From: Romanomermis culicivorax
Lineage: Eukaryota; Nematoda; Enoplea; Mermithida; Mermithidae
Length of the DNA: 64,000 nt
Direction: 5' to 3'
Assembly: GCA_963922205.1 (NCBI GenBank)
Contig: CAWUHX010000291.1
Coordinates: forward strand, 186,001 to 250,000
A program made the position numbers and the translations under genes. The notes beneath the pieces are model-generated. The model worked only from the letters and a program-made list of their open reading frames with translations. It did no database searches and had not been told where the DNA came from. This document shows, piece after piece, positions 35,065 through 45,047 of this stretch. Positions within the stretch are counted from its first letter, which is position 1. Each line of letters opens with the position of its first letter.

Positions 35065-36029
35065 TAAGTTCAGATGTTATAGTTAAAACACGTAGTAGTA
35101 GACATATAAATTTTATATTTAATGAGAGTAAAATTATTATAAGCTTTTACTACAATATTTCAAGATAAATATGCGTAGGTTAAAATGTGCTAACTGCAAC
35201 ATGTTACAGATTTCTAATTCATGTATATTAATGTATGGTATATAGCTGAGTTGTCTAAAACTTAACAAAGAACATTTCTAGAATATTCTAGAAGCTTTCA
35301 ATTATTTACACGATTTATACGATAAAATTTTACGATAAAATAAAGGCTATTGATAGATCTTGTACCTATTACTTAACAGTTAAATGATATATTAGAGTAA
35401 AAATTTTTGTTTAACTAAAATAGTTATTAAAATTTGTAAAAATTTTAGTGGATACGCGTGAAACCTCTAGCGTGGGGGTGCGACGGCGGCGGCGGCGAAG
35501 GCGGATGTATATATGTATATTTTATTTTGTTTTTAAATTTTGTATATATGTATAATTTATTCTATTTTGTTTTAAATTTTGTATATATATATATTTTGTT
35601 TCAAATAAATTAAATTGAATTAAAATTAATAAAATTTTTTATTTATTGCGTTTAACAGTAAAGGTAATTTCTTTAGAGTTCTACTATGAGTGTGTGTGTG
35701 TGTGTGTATGTGTCAACTTCGGGAATATAAAAAAGGGTTTACTGTAGTCAGATATTTAGAGATGTACGAGTAAACGATATGTAGAGAATATGCACAAACA
35801 GGTCTTAGGGTAAAAAGAACGCACAAGATAATTACATAGTACTGTAGAATTAAAGGAGAAAATAAAGGAAAGAAGGAGTAATAAAAGGAAGTTCATTTAT
35901 AATTAGGAATAAATTAAAAGAATATTTCTAAACAATAGCTAAAGAGAAGGAGTGTATAAACAACAACAACTATAAGTGATTTTTTATTATAAAAAAATGA
36001 GATAAAATGTACATATAAATATAACGTAT
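35065..36029. other. Spacer in the Polinton
   Basis: Very AT-rich with no gene. It includes a CGGCGG-type run (about 35480-35500), TATATG-type repeats, a (TG)n run near 35688-35712 and AATAAA-type signals serving the genes on both sides. Confidence 0.45.
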
Positions 36030-37431
36030 TTAAATACTATAATCTGTAAAGGTTTCACGATTTTTATCAATCATTAGGAGGGAGTCAAATTCTGCGTATA
36101 TAAGTGCTTCAATACCGCCATCTGGTATATCCTCTCCAAAATTCATCTGTAAACTAGTGGTTCCTTCACGTACGAGTTCCCAAAAATTACCATCCATACC
36201 GCAAGGAGTCAAATCAAAAACAAAAATCGTGTTATGCGTTGTAAAAGAATTTCGAGTAATTTCATTACCCTTGTTATCTGTACCAATTCCTACACCCTCA
36301 AATAATTGTACAAAAGTGCGCAAATATTTGTTTTCTTTAAAATTTAGCATATATGGTGTTGTAGGTAAGGTTGTAGTACCACTTGTTATTTTAATCTCGT
36401 TTAATCCGAAATGCTTAAAATTGAAGGGGCTTTGATTATAATCACCCCTAGCAGCCGAACCATCAACGAGCGCCACAACGAGACGACGAGGTAAAGGACC
36501 TGTGAACAATGAGTTCAGAGGAGCTGAGCGACGACTATTTGTTATGTATAGACTTGTAACATGACATCGACGAATAGGGTATTTTGCAGCTGTATTTTGT
36601 AACATGGATTCAATAGCTAGATTGATATTATCCGCAACTTCAACTTTTTTAATAAATAGAGACATGCTTTTAACTTCGATTTTATAAGCTTCGTTGTCAG
36701 TAGATATAAATTTTTGCAAGCAAAAATCATCTCTATGTCTGTATAAATCAATTTTCAAAGTACATTGATTCAATAGAAAACGTTCTTGCATAAATAGATC
36801 GGCGTGTATAGGAGCCATTAATTCAACAACTGCACTGTTTTTGAACATCTGAACTCTTTCCAAAGCACCCTTGTTTTTCTTTATATCGAGAACATCGCCA
36901 TTTTCAAAAGCATAACCAGCAGCTGCAACATGTGTCGACTTAGCATCACGACCATAGTTCAATTCCGTTTCCAAATAAGATCTGTAAGCGTATCTATCCC
37001 CACTGAAATGTTAAAATGTTAAAATTAAAAAAAAAGGTAAACATACATTTAATTATAAAACTTACCTGTCAGATACTAATTTTCCATTTAAGTACATCTT
37101 GATCTGTTTAAAAAATGTTTTGCCGATCAAATTAATTGGTGCTACAACATTTCCAGTAAGGTTATTGTTGGCGTCTGCTGTTAAAGTGCAAGCAGCGCCA
37201 TTAGCTTTCGTAATTCGAATAGTAAAATATATAAAAATTTTTTGATAAGTCCAACATATATGAATCAGGTGAAATAACAAACTCGTAAGGTCCTTCATTA
37301 GTACAAGGATTTTGTAACTGAATTTCAGACCAAAAACTTCTACGAATAGCAACTTGTGTTGGAGGTACGGTAAATAAATCTAACTCCGTTTTACTACTAG
37401 GAGACGACGCAGCATCAATAAATTTACTCAT
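36030..37431 (-). pseudogene. Polinton major capsid protein (double jelly-roll), frameshifted
   Basis: Two exons on the minus strand (37066-37431 and 36030-37002) are separated by a 63-bp intron (GACAG|GTAAGT ... CATTTCAG), giving about 445 residues. The family is recognised from the N-terminal block with SFWSEIQLQNP, the region around GKLVSD and ETELNYGRDA, and the later block RRLVVALVDGSAARGD ... NFKHFGLNEI. These are typical of Polinton hexon-like proteins that form the icosahedral shell. One extra base in a homopolymer cluster at about 37220-37245 breaks exon 1; the second half is intact. It could be a sequencing indel or real decay. The start overlaps the stop of the upstream gene as ATGA. 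Confidence 0.9.
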
Positions 37432-37964
37432 TTTGAATAGATATCCTTGAAACCGACTACTCTACGTGGAGTCTTTTTTAAGAATGAGGAACGTCGTTTC
37501 AGGTGTTTACGTTTATGTTGTTTTTGATGTTGATGTTGTTGAGGCTGACCATCATTTAACTTTTTATTGCTTTTTATTTGTATCGTAGAATTTATATGTT
37601 TACGCTTCCCTAAACCTTTTCCTTTATGAATGCGCTCGCCCGTTTCGTGTAATAAGCTACCAGCTGCGTTTCGTCCATGCTCAGCAACACTTTCTTTAAA
37701 AGAACGACCTTCTACAACATCACCTGCAATTTTGGAACCTGCAGCAAGTGCATGCTTTCCTGCAGATTTTAACAAAGGCATAGCTAGACGCCACAAACTC
37801 TTAAAAAAATTACCAACTCCAGCTCCTTGATGTCTATAATAATACGGGTATGCTGCTTGAAAACCTTCTAAACTACCACCTAATTGAAATTGATTATCTT
37901 GAATACTATGTTGATAAATTTTGATCCAGTAATCAACAGTTTCAGGAATAAATACGGTATGCAT
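37428..37964 (-). CDS. Polinton basic virion-type protein
   Basis: 178 residues, intact. A Gly/hydrophobic amphipathic stretch (GAGVGNFFKSLWRLAMPLLKS, about 48-68) is followed by a helical segment (AAGSKIAGDVVEGRSFKESV) and a strongly basic His/Gln/Lys/Arg tail. Proteins of this form sit beside the capsid genes in Polintons and adintoviruses and are likened to adenovirus core or minor virion proteins. The family pattern is familiar, but the biochemical role is inferred. The terminal TGA overlaps the ATG of the capsid gene by four bases (ATGA), suggesting coupled translation or a shared transcript. Confidence 0.75.
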   Translation of the reverse strand: MHTVFIPETVDYWIKIYQHSIQDNQFQLGGSLEGFQAAYPYYYRHQGAGVGNFFKSLWRLAMPLLKSAGKHALAAGSKIAGDVVEGRSFKESVAEHGRNAAGSLLHETGERIHKGKGLGKRKHINSTIQIKSNKKLNDGQPQQHQHQKQHKRKHLKRRSSFLKKTPRRVVGFKDIYSK

Positions 37965-38098
37965 ATTTTGCTTTGAAAATTAAAAGGAACAACAACTAAA
38001 TGAATTAATTAATTAAGAGCGTTTGCGAATATTCAACCTGACGACAACGTGTCCAAATGCAAATGAATGAATGAGTAAATAAAAATTTGATACTATGC

Positions 38099-39016
38099 TT
38101 ATAGGAATAAAGGAGTACGTCGCCGAAAATGTAATTTAACTATAACATTCCCAAACTGAAAGGGTATAAGCTCATTCATACTGTTTTTTATATTAATCTC
38201 GAGTACTGTAATTTCTTTCAATTGAATTGGTATATAGTGAGGTGTTTCATATAAACGACTCACATTATCTTTGTATTTTCCCTGAACATTTAATATACGT
38301 AAAAGCGGTGCTAAAGTATTTCCAACAATCTGATTTTCAATAATATTACAGTAAACATAAAAATTCTGTAAATCATTCAAATTTGGTGGTTGAATACCTA
38401 ACATGTATAAATGATTAGTTCCAGGCTCGGCAAGAAAAACAGCTTTGGATGGTGGAATATGTGTGTTAGAATTTTTTGGAGGTTTCTCTCCAACAGTATA
38501 TAAGTTAATATTCACAGCTCTATTTAAAAAATCATCAGCAGTTGCATAGGCCTCAGTATTGGTAGAGCTAAATCCGAGAAGCTCCATTAACCGTTTGCTT
38601 ATATCGATTTTACGTAATATTGTACCACTTTTTATTTTCAAATTAACTAATCCTCTACTATGTTCATCGTATGAAAACATGATTTCCATGTTAGTTCCGG
38701 CAATAGCTGCTCCAATTTTTGCATTCAACTCTTCAATTAATTCAGATATGGTAAAGTAATGTTTTTCAAAAACTATTACTTTAATTTTTTTGACCTTATT
38801 TCCGACACCATCCGTAATTAACGTTATTACATTATCTCCACCATGATTGGTAAATGTAGCCCAACTATAGGGGTATATTATTTCACTTAGTCCTACCTCC
38901 CAGCTTCCATCTAGTTTTAAACGGTAAGGTAGATGGGCTGAAAAATCAGAGGGTTTGTTTCCATTTTTGCTATTACTAGGTAATGTGATATAAAATTGAT
39001 CTTCAAAGGTTGTCAT
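38099..39016 (-). CDS. Polinton minor capsid (penton-like) protein
   Basis: An intact frame of 305 residues. The N-terminus has FYITLPSNSKN ... FSAHLPYRLKLDGSWEVGL then SEIIYPYSW. The C-terminus has YVYCNIIENQIVGNTLAPLL and PFQFGNVIVKLHFRR. Together these match the single jelly-roll penton protein that fills capsid vertices in Polintons. It ends about 130 bp before the next gene on the strand and starts 14 bp inside the end of the preceding membrane-protein gene. No lesion found, unlike the major capsid gene. Confidence 0.9.
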   Translation of the reverse strand: MTTFEDQFYITLPSNSKNGNKPSDFSAHLPYRLKLDGSWEVGLSEIIYPYSWATFTNHGGDNVITLITDGVGNKVKKIKVIVFEKHYFTISELIEELNAKIGAAIAGTNMEIMFSYDEHSRGLVNLKIKSGTILRKIDISKRLMELLGFSSTNTEAYATADDFLNRAVNINLYTVGEKPPKNSNTHIPPSKAVFLAEPGTNHLYMLGIQPPNLNDLQNFYVYCNIIENQIVGNTLAPLLRILNVQGKYKDNVSRLYETPHYIPIQLKEITVLEINIKNSMNELIPFQFGNVIVKLHFRRRTPLFL

Positions 39017-39311
39017 TATTTATAATGTTGTTTGCTGTTGCTATAGGTACGGTCTTCAATGAATTAGATGACTGTAATACGGTCGGTACGGGGCTAGGTA
39101 ATAAATATCCTATACAAGCGCACAAAAGACCAACCCACAATTGTGTATTATTATTGTAGAGAGATAAATTTATTATAGCTGTAATGACTACAATGTATAT
39201 TAGTATGACCTGACTGAAGAAAACCACTTCGTTTCGAGGTAGACGTTTTCCAAAAAACTCCCAAACGCTAATGCGAGACATTTCTGAATGCGTACTATTA
39301 CTACTATCCAT
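39003..39311 (-). CDS. Small two-span membrane protein of the Polinton
   Basis: 102 residues, intact. After a short polar start comes a conserved-looking block (VWEFFGKRLPRNEVVFFSQ), then hydrophobic spans at about 30-49 and 58-76 ending LLCACIGYLLPSP. A two-span protein of this pattern sits directly upstream of the penton gene in many Polintons; its role is unknown and may concern virion or host membranes. The 3' end overlaps the penton start by 14 bp. Confidence 0.75.
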   Translation of the reverse strand: MDSSNSTHSEMSRISVWEFFGKRLPRNEVVFFSQVILIYIVVITAIINLSLYNNNTQLWVGLLCACIGYLLPSPVPTVLQSSNSLKTVPIATANNIINNDNL

Positions 39312-39359
39312 TTCAAAATAAAAAATTTTTATTTAACAACTAAACACTCAGTTATAAAT

Positions 39360-39480
39360 TTATAAAAAGGCGGAGCTACTAAAATAACCAATAAAATTAT
39401 ACAAAAATATAAAGGAGGCGGAGCTATCAAAGTGAAGTAAAATTTATATATATATAAATACATATAAAAGGAGTTAACTT
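39360..39480 (-). promoter_or_regulatory. Probable promoter of the capsid gene cluster
   Basis: Between the protease end and the membrane-protein start lie two copies of an AAGGCGGAGCTAY / GGAGGCGGAGCTATC motif (about 39366 and 39412) and AT-rich TATATATATAAATACATATAAAAGG. Related GGAGGAGYTAT motifs occur in the divergent promoter at 47340-47480. Orientation and function are inferred. Confidence 0.45.
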
Positions 39481-39481
39481 T

Positions 39482-39973
39482 TTACAAATGTGTACATAAT
39501 TTATTTCGCAAGTGACCTTTTACAGAAAATTTACAATGAAAAAACTTACAAATCAATTTATCATTATAAACAAAATTTGTGTTACTGAAACTTTTAAACA
39601 TTTTATACATAGGAACATGTCGCACTTTATAATACAAAAAATATAAAGTATATATACCACAAACCCTTCTATTAAAATTTTGTAAATGTTTCTTATTTGT
39701 ATATATTATTAAAGCATTTTTGTTAATATAATTTATAAAAGCAGGAATAACTGGTGGTAAGCCATAAGAATCAAAATAATATACAGAGTTAGCATTATCA
39801 AAATACATAGCTATTCAATGACTTCCTTTTTGAAAAGATGTATCGGTGTTTGCAATTAAAGCCGCGGGTCTTTTAACTATCTTCGGTAGAGTATCGCAAG
39901 CAAAAACTCCTAAAAAATTTTGTGATAATAGCTCATCTTGTTGAGCATAATATGTCAATTCAAAGTTGTTCAT
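39482..39973 (-). pseudogene. Polinton adenain-like cysteine protease, one stop
   Basis: A frame of 164 codons from ATG at 39971-39973 to the stop at 39482, interrupted by a single TGA at 39815-39817. The stop falls right after the catalytic His, where this family (adenovirus protease / C5, ULP1-like) has an HW pair. The acidic strand YYFDSYGLPP and the active-site block QNFNRRVCG (Gln and Cys) follow intact. In the element the enzyme would mature capsid proteins. The upstream ATG overlaps the integrase end by 14 bp. The frame is otherwise undamaged. Confidence 0.85.
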
Positions 39974-40566
39974 CGTAATCATCGTCGTCGTCGTCGTTTT
40001 GTATATCCTTTTCTAAAATCCAACTGTTGAACTTTTCAGGATAACCCCACCACTTCACAAGTACTCTATTCTGACCATCTGGTAATCGTTTAGTCTTCAA
40101 AACCTTTTCAATTTTGTATTCTTTGATATTAGGATTAAAATCGATTTTCTGTAGTTCTTTTTCATAAAAACGTCCTTCTATATCTTCGCCTTCCAGATCT
40201 TGAATTGTATAAAGTATATGATTTCGGGTCTTCACAATATGTTTTACTTTGAAAACTTCTTCACTCCATTGAGGTAAATAACCTTTGTCAAATACACCTC
40301 TATGTTTACTAATTCGCACGTAATCTCCTGTATCAATCTTAGACTTTCTAGTGTATAATCTTTCAGGGTAGAGTCTTTGCCATATAATTTTTTCGTTAGA
40401 ATAATCTACATTAATAGGTTTTTCCTTAATAGATCTATGAACAGAGTGATTGTAATTGGAAACAACTGCGGGTAAAATATCAATCCATTTATAAGTGGTA
40501 AACTCTGTAAAATATTTAAATAATTTAGTTTTTAAAGTTCTATTAAACCATTCCACTATTGAACAT
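39960..40566 (-). pseudogene. Polinton integrase, C-terminal part with chromodomain (copy A)
   Basis: About 198 codons are open, beginning at EWFNRTLK, which carries the last acidic residue of the DDE core. They run through the SH3-like DNA-binding region (RKSKIDTGDYVRISKHRGVF) to a chromodomain (KVLKTKRLPDGQNRVLVKWWGYP) and an Asp-rich end. The N-terminal and catalytic part is missing: at 40566 the sequence jumps into the neighbouring gene because about 940 bp present in copy B are deleted. No ATG serves it. Chromodomain-bearing retroviral-type integrases are standard in Polintons. Confidence 0.85.
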
Positions 40567-41001
40567 TTAATTTAATAATTTACGTCGCACATGCTCCAAT
40601 AATAAGGATGCCGAGCATTTAAACTGTTTAGGAATACCGCTAAGTAACTTTTCATCGTTCAACCAATTTTTTTCTTTTTGTTTCAAATCGTCACTATCCT
40701 TCTCATCTTCTTCGTTATCAATAACTTTTTGTTTTAAAATCACTGTAGTAGGTTGAGCCTTTTCATGTTCAAAAGTTAAATATTGTGAAAATAGTTGCGA
40801 GTACATTTTGTATTGTTCTTCAGGTGTTAACGTATTATCTTTCAAAATGCGCTCTAGCTCGTTACGATACATGTCAACTTGCTTAGCTATACCTGTCTTT
40901 TCATTTGAACTCGTCGTCGTCGAAGAAGAAGAAACCTGAGAGTTATTCAGTTTATTCAGAACCTCCTGAGGTATAAGAGCAAATTTATTAGCAAATTTCA
41001 T
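40567..41001 (-). pseudogene. Conserved Polinton protein, 3'-truncated (copy A)
   Basis: 144 residues from ATG (MKFANKF), with a Ser-rich linker, a helical block (QVDMYRNELERILKDNTLTP), an acidic stretch and the start of a second domain (LLSGIPKQFKCSASLLLEHV). It ends abruptly at the 40566 deletion, whereas copy B continues with a NVNKQGEVLIDGKLIEGS-type block. That arrangement is familiar from uncharacterised structural-type proteins of Polintons; the function is unknown. Confidence 0.7.
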
Positions 41002-41002
41002 T

Positions 41003-41355
41003 CTATAATAATTTCTCTGTAACAAAACTTGCTAATGTAGATAATAAAGCGGGTAGTACTAGAGGTAAAAATGCTCCACCACTTTGAACAATTCTTACAC
41101 GTTTATTATGTAAATCTTTTTTCTTGTTTTTTTCGTGTCTTGTAGCTAAACCTCTGAGCAATAATTTATGTTTCGCCAATTTCTTTTTTAAGTTTGAATT
41201 AATAGGAATATTACCGTTAAAATGTTCGAACAAATTTCACATATACAACAGATCAAATCGGGGGAAGAATGTTGAAGAAAAGCACGTCTTTGAACACGAT
41301 TTGAATTTTTCAACGCATTGAGCTCGTGAATATATTTCTTTAATCTAGAAGCCAT
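41003..41355 (-). pseudogene. Small Polinton protein with GGAFLP tail, frameshifted (copy A)
   Basis: Starts MASRLKKYIHEL, contains LICCICEIC, then KKKLAKHKLLLRGLA and a hydrophobic end (QSGGAFLPLVLPALLSTLASF). One base is missing near 41213-41222 relative to copy B, splitting the frame. Polintons often encode such a short basic protein with a C-terminal Gly-Gly-Phe-Leu hydrophobic segment, likened to adenovirus pX. The stop lies 1 bp from the ATG of the next gene. Confidence 0.7.
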
Positions 41356-41438
41356 ACAAAACAGACCGTACAGTATAGAAAAATTTTACAATAATGACCA
41401 AATGATGAGTAAACATTGAAATATTTATTGTATTACAT

Positions 41439-41765
41439 TAAGATAGTAATGAAGCTTCATTTTGTATGACGATATTCAACTCTTCGCGTCTAGAAAAAGC
41501 ACACAAGTTATTCATATTCATAAAAATTGTTTATGAGCTTATCCAGTTTTAAAAAAAGATCTTCTACAAAAATAGCACGAGTTTCGATCATATCCAACTC
41601 CGTCAGTAATAATCTAGCAAAACACCAAAATTGTGTAACTTTTTTACGTCCCATGGGTAAACCAACTTCACGCCGTAAATGGTTGCACGCCTTAGCTATG
41701 TCTTTGTAAAAAATCTTGGCTTCGGGTGAGAAACGAGTCCAAAACAAATCAGCTATTTCGCATTT
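41439..41765 (-). pseudogene. Small Polinton protein, missing exon 1 (copy A)
   Basis: Exon 2 of the gene seen complete in layout at 44033-44494: KCEIADLFWTRFSPEAK ... KKVTQFWCFARLLL. Exon 1 is lost because the duplication breaks exactly at its 3' edge. A one-base deletion near 41530 also shifts the last 30 codons. Function unknown. Confidence 0.65.
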
Positions 41766-41882
41766 CTGTTTGTTGTTTAGTATTTTACCTTAAATAAAAA
41801 TACTATAGTTTAATGAATAGTTAAAGAAGAGATATAAAATTTTTACCTTTTACTTTATTGATTCTATATTTATTGATTCTTT

Positions 41883-42756
41883 ATCTTGAATTCTATAAAG
41901 TATATGATTTCTAGTCTTCACAATATGTTTTACTTTGAAAACTTCTTCACTCCATTGAGGTGAATAACCTTTGTCAAATACACCTCTATGTTTACTAATT
42001 CGCATGTAATCTCCTATATCAATCTTAGACTTACTAGTGTATAATCTTTCGGGGTAGAGTCTTTGCCATATAATTTTTTCGTTAGAATAATCTACATTAA
42101 TAGGTTTTTCCTTAATCGATCTATGAACAGAGTGATTGTAGTTTGAAACAACTGGGGTAAAATATCGATCCATTTATAAGTGGTAAACTCTGTAAAATAT
42201 TTAAATAATTTAGTTTTTAAAGTTCTATTAAACCATTCCACTATTGAACATTTTATGTCTTCATTTTGAGAAGAAAAAAATGTATATCATTAGTTTTCAA
42301 TAATTTTTGGAAATCTTTGTTGACAAATTCTTTTCCTTTATGGCTGCGCACTCTCCAAGCGATTCGACCTCTTCTTAAAATATTTTGAAAAGCATCACAA
42401 ACATTCTTTGAGTGTTTTGATTTTATTGGTTCAACCCATGCATATTTACTTTATACATCTATACATGTAAACATAAATTTTTATCCATCGTTAAAATCTG
42501 CTAAAGACGACATATCTGCCAAATCAATTTCCCATTGTTGATCCATAGCTGTAACATAAATATGGTTACATGAATATTTTTTGTTGACTTATTTATGTAA
42601 GGTATAACTATCTTATTTTGAAAGCCAATCTTTAACATTTTTATGTATAATGGTTTTACCGTGTTTTCTAGCTTCAGCATATAATTTTTCAATACTAGAA
42701 AAAGCTGTAGGATTTCTGTGTAAATTTTTGTATAATTTCGAAAGTAAGGTGTTCAT
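41883..42756 (-). pseudogene. Polinton integrase, N-terminal and core part (copy B), multiply broken
   Basis: From ATG at 42756 the frame shows the N-terminal region (LYKNLHRNPTAFSSIEKLYAE) and the DDE core (WEIDLADM, CIDV, and a KGKEF block where the usual Asp appears as His). It then joins the region shared with copy A (EWFNRTLK onwards) and stops at the duplication edge before the chromodomain. I count four in-frame TAA codons and at least one frameshift near 42260. Neither copy, nor both together without repair, encodes a full enzyme. Confidence 0.85.
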
Positions 42757-42760
42757 CGCT

Positions 42761-43605
42761 CTAGTACAAAGGAGTATACCGTCTACGTGTTCTAACTTTT
42801 TGTCGTATCTTCTTTTCTGTCGAGTTTCCTTTATTAAAGAATGAATGGTCTTTCATATCTTCTTCGGCACCACTTGAAAATAAATCAACACCTTTCACGA
42901 GTGGTTTATTCAACCGCTTGACACTACTAACTGTCTGATCATCTGATTCTTCCCGAGGTGTATGGTAGAAGAGTTTCCAAGGTAAAGTGAATAACATTTT
43001 AGGTAAAGGGTTTCCTATAGCCTCTAAGGGTACATTATATTTTTTCAAAGCATCAACAAACTCGTCTACTCCAACCATTTGCGTAATTTTTGAACATTTA
43101 TGAGACAAATCATGTAATAAATCAATAATATGTGATCCTTCAATTAATTTTCCATCAATTAATACTTCACCTTGCTTATTAACATTTATACTAGGGTTAC
43201 GTCGCACATTTTCCAATAATAAGGATGCTGAGCATTTAAACTGTTTAGGAATACCACTAAGTAACTTTTCATCATTCAGCAATTTTTTTCCTTTTGTTTC
43301 AAATCATCACTATCATTCTCATCTTCATTATCAATAACTTTTTGTTTTAAAATTACTGTACAAGGTTGAGCCTTTTCATGTTTGAAAGTTAAATATTGTG
43401 AAAATAGTTGTGAGTATATTTTGTATTGTTCTTCGGGTGTTAACCTATTATCTTTCAAAATGCGCTCTAACTGGTTACGATACATGTCAACTTGCTTAGC
43501 TATACCTGTCTTTTCATTTGCACTCGTCGAAGAAGAAGCCAGAGAGTTATTCAACTTATTCAGGACCTCATGAGGTATAGGGGCAAATTTACCAGCAAAT
43601 TTCAT
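42761..43605 (-). pseudogene. Conserved Polinton protein, frameshifted (copy B)
   Basis: Full-length layout of the gene truncated at 40567-41001. The N-terminal half runs from ATG at 43605 to about 43281, where one base is missing relative to copy A (TTCAGCAAT against TTCAACCAAT). The second half follows in another frame with the SINVNKQGEVLIDGKLIEGS block, a DLLHDL segment, VPLEAIGNPLP and a basic end. The stop lies 4 bp before the integrase ATG. The C-terminal motif is widely seen in Polinton proteins of unknown function. Confidence 0.7.
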
Positions 43606-43606
43606 T

Positions 43607-43950
43607 CTATAATAATTTCTCTGTAACAAAACTTGCTAATGTAGATAATAAAGCGGGTAGTACTAGAGGTAAAAATGCTCCACCACTTTGAACAATTCTT
43701 ACACGTAATCTTTTTTCTTGTTTTTTCAATGTCTTGTAGCTAAACCTCTGAGCAATAATTTATGTTTCGCCAATTTCTTTTTTAAGTTTGAATTAATAGG
43801 AATATTACTGTTCAAAATGTTCAAAAAAATTTCACATATGCAACAGATCAAATCGGGGGAAGAATGTTGAAGAAAAGCACGTCTTTGAACACGATTTGAA
43901 TTTTTCAACACATTGAGCTCGTGAATATATTTCTTTAATCTAGAAGCCAT
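43607..43950 (-). pseudogene. Small Polinton protein with GGAFLP tail (copy B), frameshifted
   Basis: The N-terminal 74 codons are intact (MASRLKKYIHEL ... LRGLATRH) and keep the base missing from copy A. A different indel at about 43720-43735 brings an early TGA and removes several codons before the hydrophobic GGAFLP tail. Confidence 0.7.
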
Positions 43951-44032
43951 ACAAAACAGATGGCACAGTACAGAAAAATTTTACAAAAATGACCAAATGA
44001 TGAATAAACGTTGAAATATTTAATGTATTACA

Positions 44033-44494
44033 TTAAGATAGTAATGAAGCTGCATTTTGTATAACGATATTCAACTCTTCACATCTAGAAAAAGCACACA
44101 AGGTATTCATATTCATAAAAAATAGTTTATGAACTGTATCTAGTTTTAAAAAAAGATCTTTTACAAAAATAGCACGAGTTTCGATCATATCCAATTCCAT
44201 CAGTAATAATCTGGCAAAACACCAAAATTGTGTAACTTTTTTACGTCCCATGGGTGAACTAACGTAAATGGTTGCACGCCTTAGCTATGTCTTTGTAAAA
44301 AATCTGGGCTTCGGGTGAGAAACGAGTCCAAAACAAATCAGCTATCTCGCATTTCTGTTTCTTGTTTAGTATTTTACCTTAAATAAAAAATACTATAGTT
44401 TAATAACTAGCTGAAGAAGAAGAAGAGATATAAAATTTTTATCTTTTACTTTATTTTGCACCATTCTGACAAAAACTTCAAATGCAGCTGACAT
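44033..44494 (-). pseudogene. Small Polinton protein, two exons, frameshifted (copy B)
   Basis: Exon 1 (44450-44494) encodes MSAAFEVFVRMVQNK and ends at AAA|GTAAAA. Exon 2 (44033-44354) follows acceptor AAGAAACAG and reads KCEIADLFWTRF onwards. The 95-bp intron is inferred because the unspliced sequence has stops. A deletion of about 8 bp near 44257-44266 (the LRREVGLP region in copy A) shifts the frame, while the C-terminus is intact here. No family recognised. Confidence 0.6.
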
Positions 44495-44764
44495 CGTAAT
44501 TGTCACAAAACAAACGAATTATAGAAAAACGACCAACCTCTTCAAAATTCTCGACTAGACTGATGAAGGGTATAATATTTTTTTCTGATTATGTAATAAA
44601 GCTATCGTATCAATATATCGTAATCTACTTCCATTGATGTACAAGTTTTGAAATTTACTGCTTCGACTACAACAAGAAAATACGACAGGATTGAAAATAT
44701 ATATTTTGAAACACGCTCGTAATTGCATAAATTGTCCGTCATTCTGAGGACAATGTAAAATTTT
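44495..44764. other. Spacer in the Polinton
   Basis: AT-rich, 270 bp, between two minus-strand genes. No gene seen; likely promoter of the 44494 gene. Confidence 0.4.
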
Positions 44765-44989
44765 TTATACATAACCTAGTAAGGGTTTTATATGTAATTT
44801 ATAATTTTCCCGTAATAATAATTTCTGATCTGTAACATTTTTTGTGTTTGGTATTGTAAAATCTGTAACATTTACAGGTTCTTCTTCATTTTCATAAAAT
44901 TGAAAACGGTATTGTACCCATACAATAAAAACAGCTATGAAAAGGATCACAGCGAGAGTGTTTAAAAAAATGTGTTTACTGTATATCAT
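44765..44989 (-). CDS. Small single-span membrane protein of the Polinton
   Basis: 74 residues, intact, starting MIYSKHIF with one hydrophobic span at about 9-27 (LNTLAVILFIAVFIVWV) and a polar C-terminal half containing NVTDF and NVTDQ sequons. It lies just downstream of the ATPase gene on the same strand (58-bp gap). Small membrane proteins are frequent in this position, but I recognise no family. Confidence 0.6.
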   Translation of the reverse strand: MIYSKHIFLNTLAVILFIAVFIVWVQYRFQFYENEEEPVNVTDFTIPNTKNVTDQKLLLRENYKLHIKPLLGYV

Positions 44990-45047
44990 ATCGCTAAAAT
45001 AATAGGATCCGACTAACCTGTATAAAGTTTTTTGTAAAAATGATGAA

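Larger units (their letters stand above)
40197..41859. repeat. Tandem duplication inside the Polinton, unit A
   Basis: Unit A (1,663 bp) matches unit B at 41883-44455 from ATCTTGAATT to TACTTTATT, apart from about 940 bp deleted in A at 40566 and small indels. The junction between units is a 23-bp filler with GATTCT twice. Protein-level identity between the copies is high (roughly 85% by eye). Confidence 0.9.
41883..44455. repeat. Tandem duplication inside the Polinton, unit B
   Basis: 2,573 bp holding the front of the integrase and three small genes. It keeps the 940 bp that unit A lost, but has its own frameshifts. Each copy therefore lacks pieces that the other retains. Confidence 0.9.

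Noticed and set aside
39815-39817. TGA read as tryptophan (genetic-code change) in the protease
   Set aside because: Other genes in the window, including intact ones, end in TGA, and the polymerase and integrase also contain TAA stops, so ordinary decay or a sequencing error is simpler.
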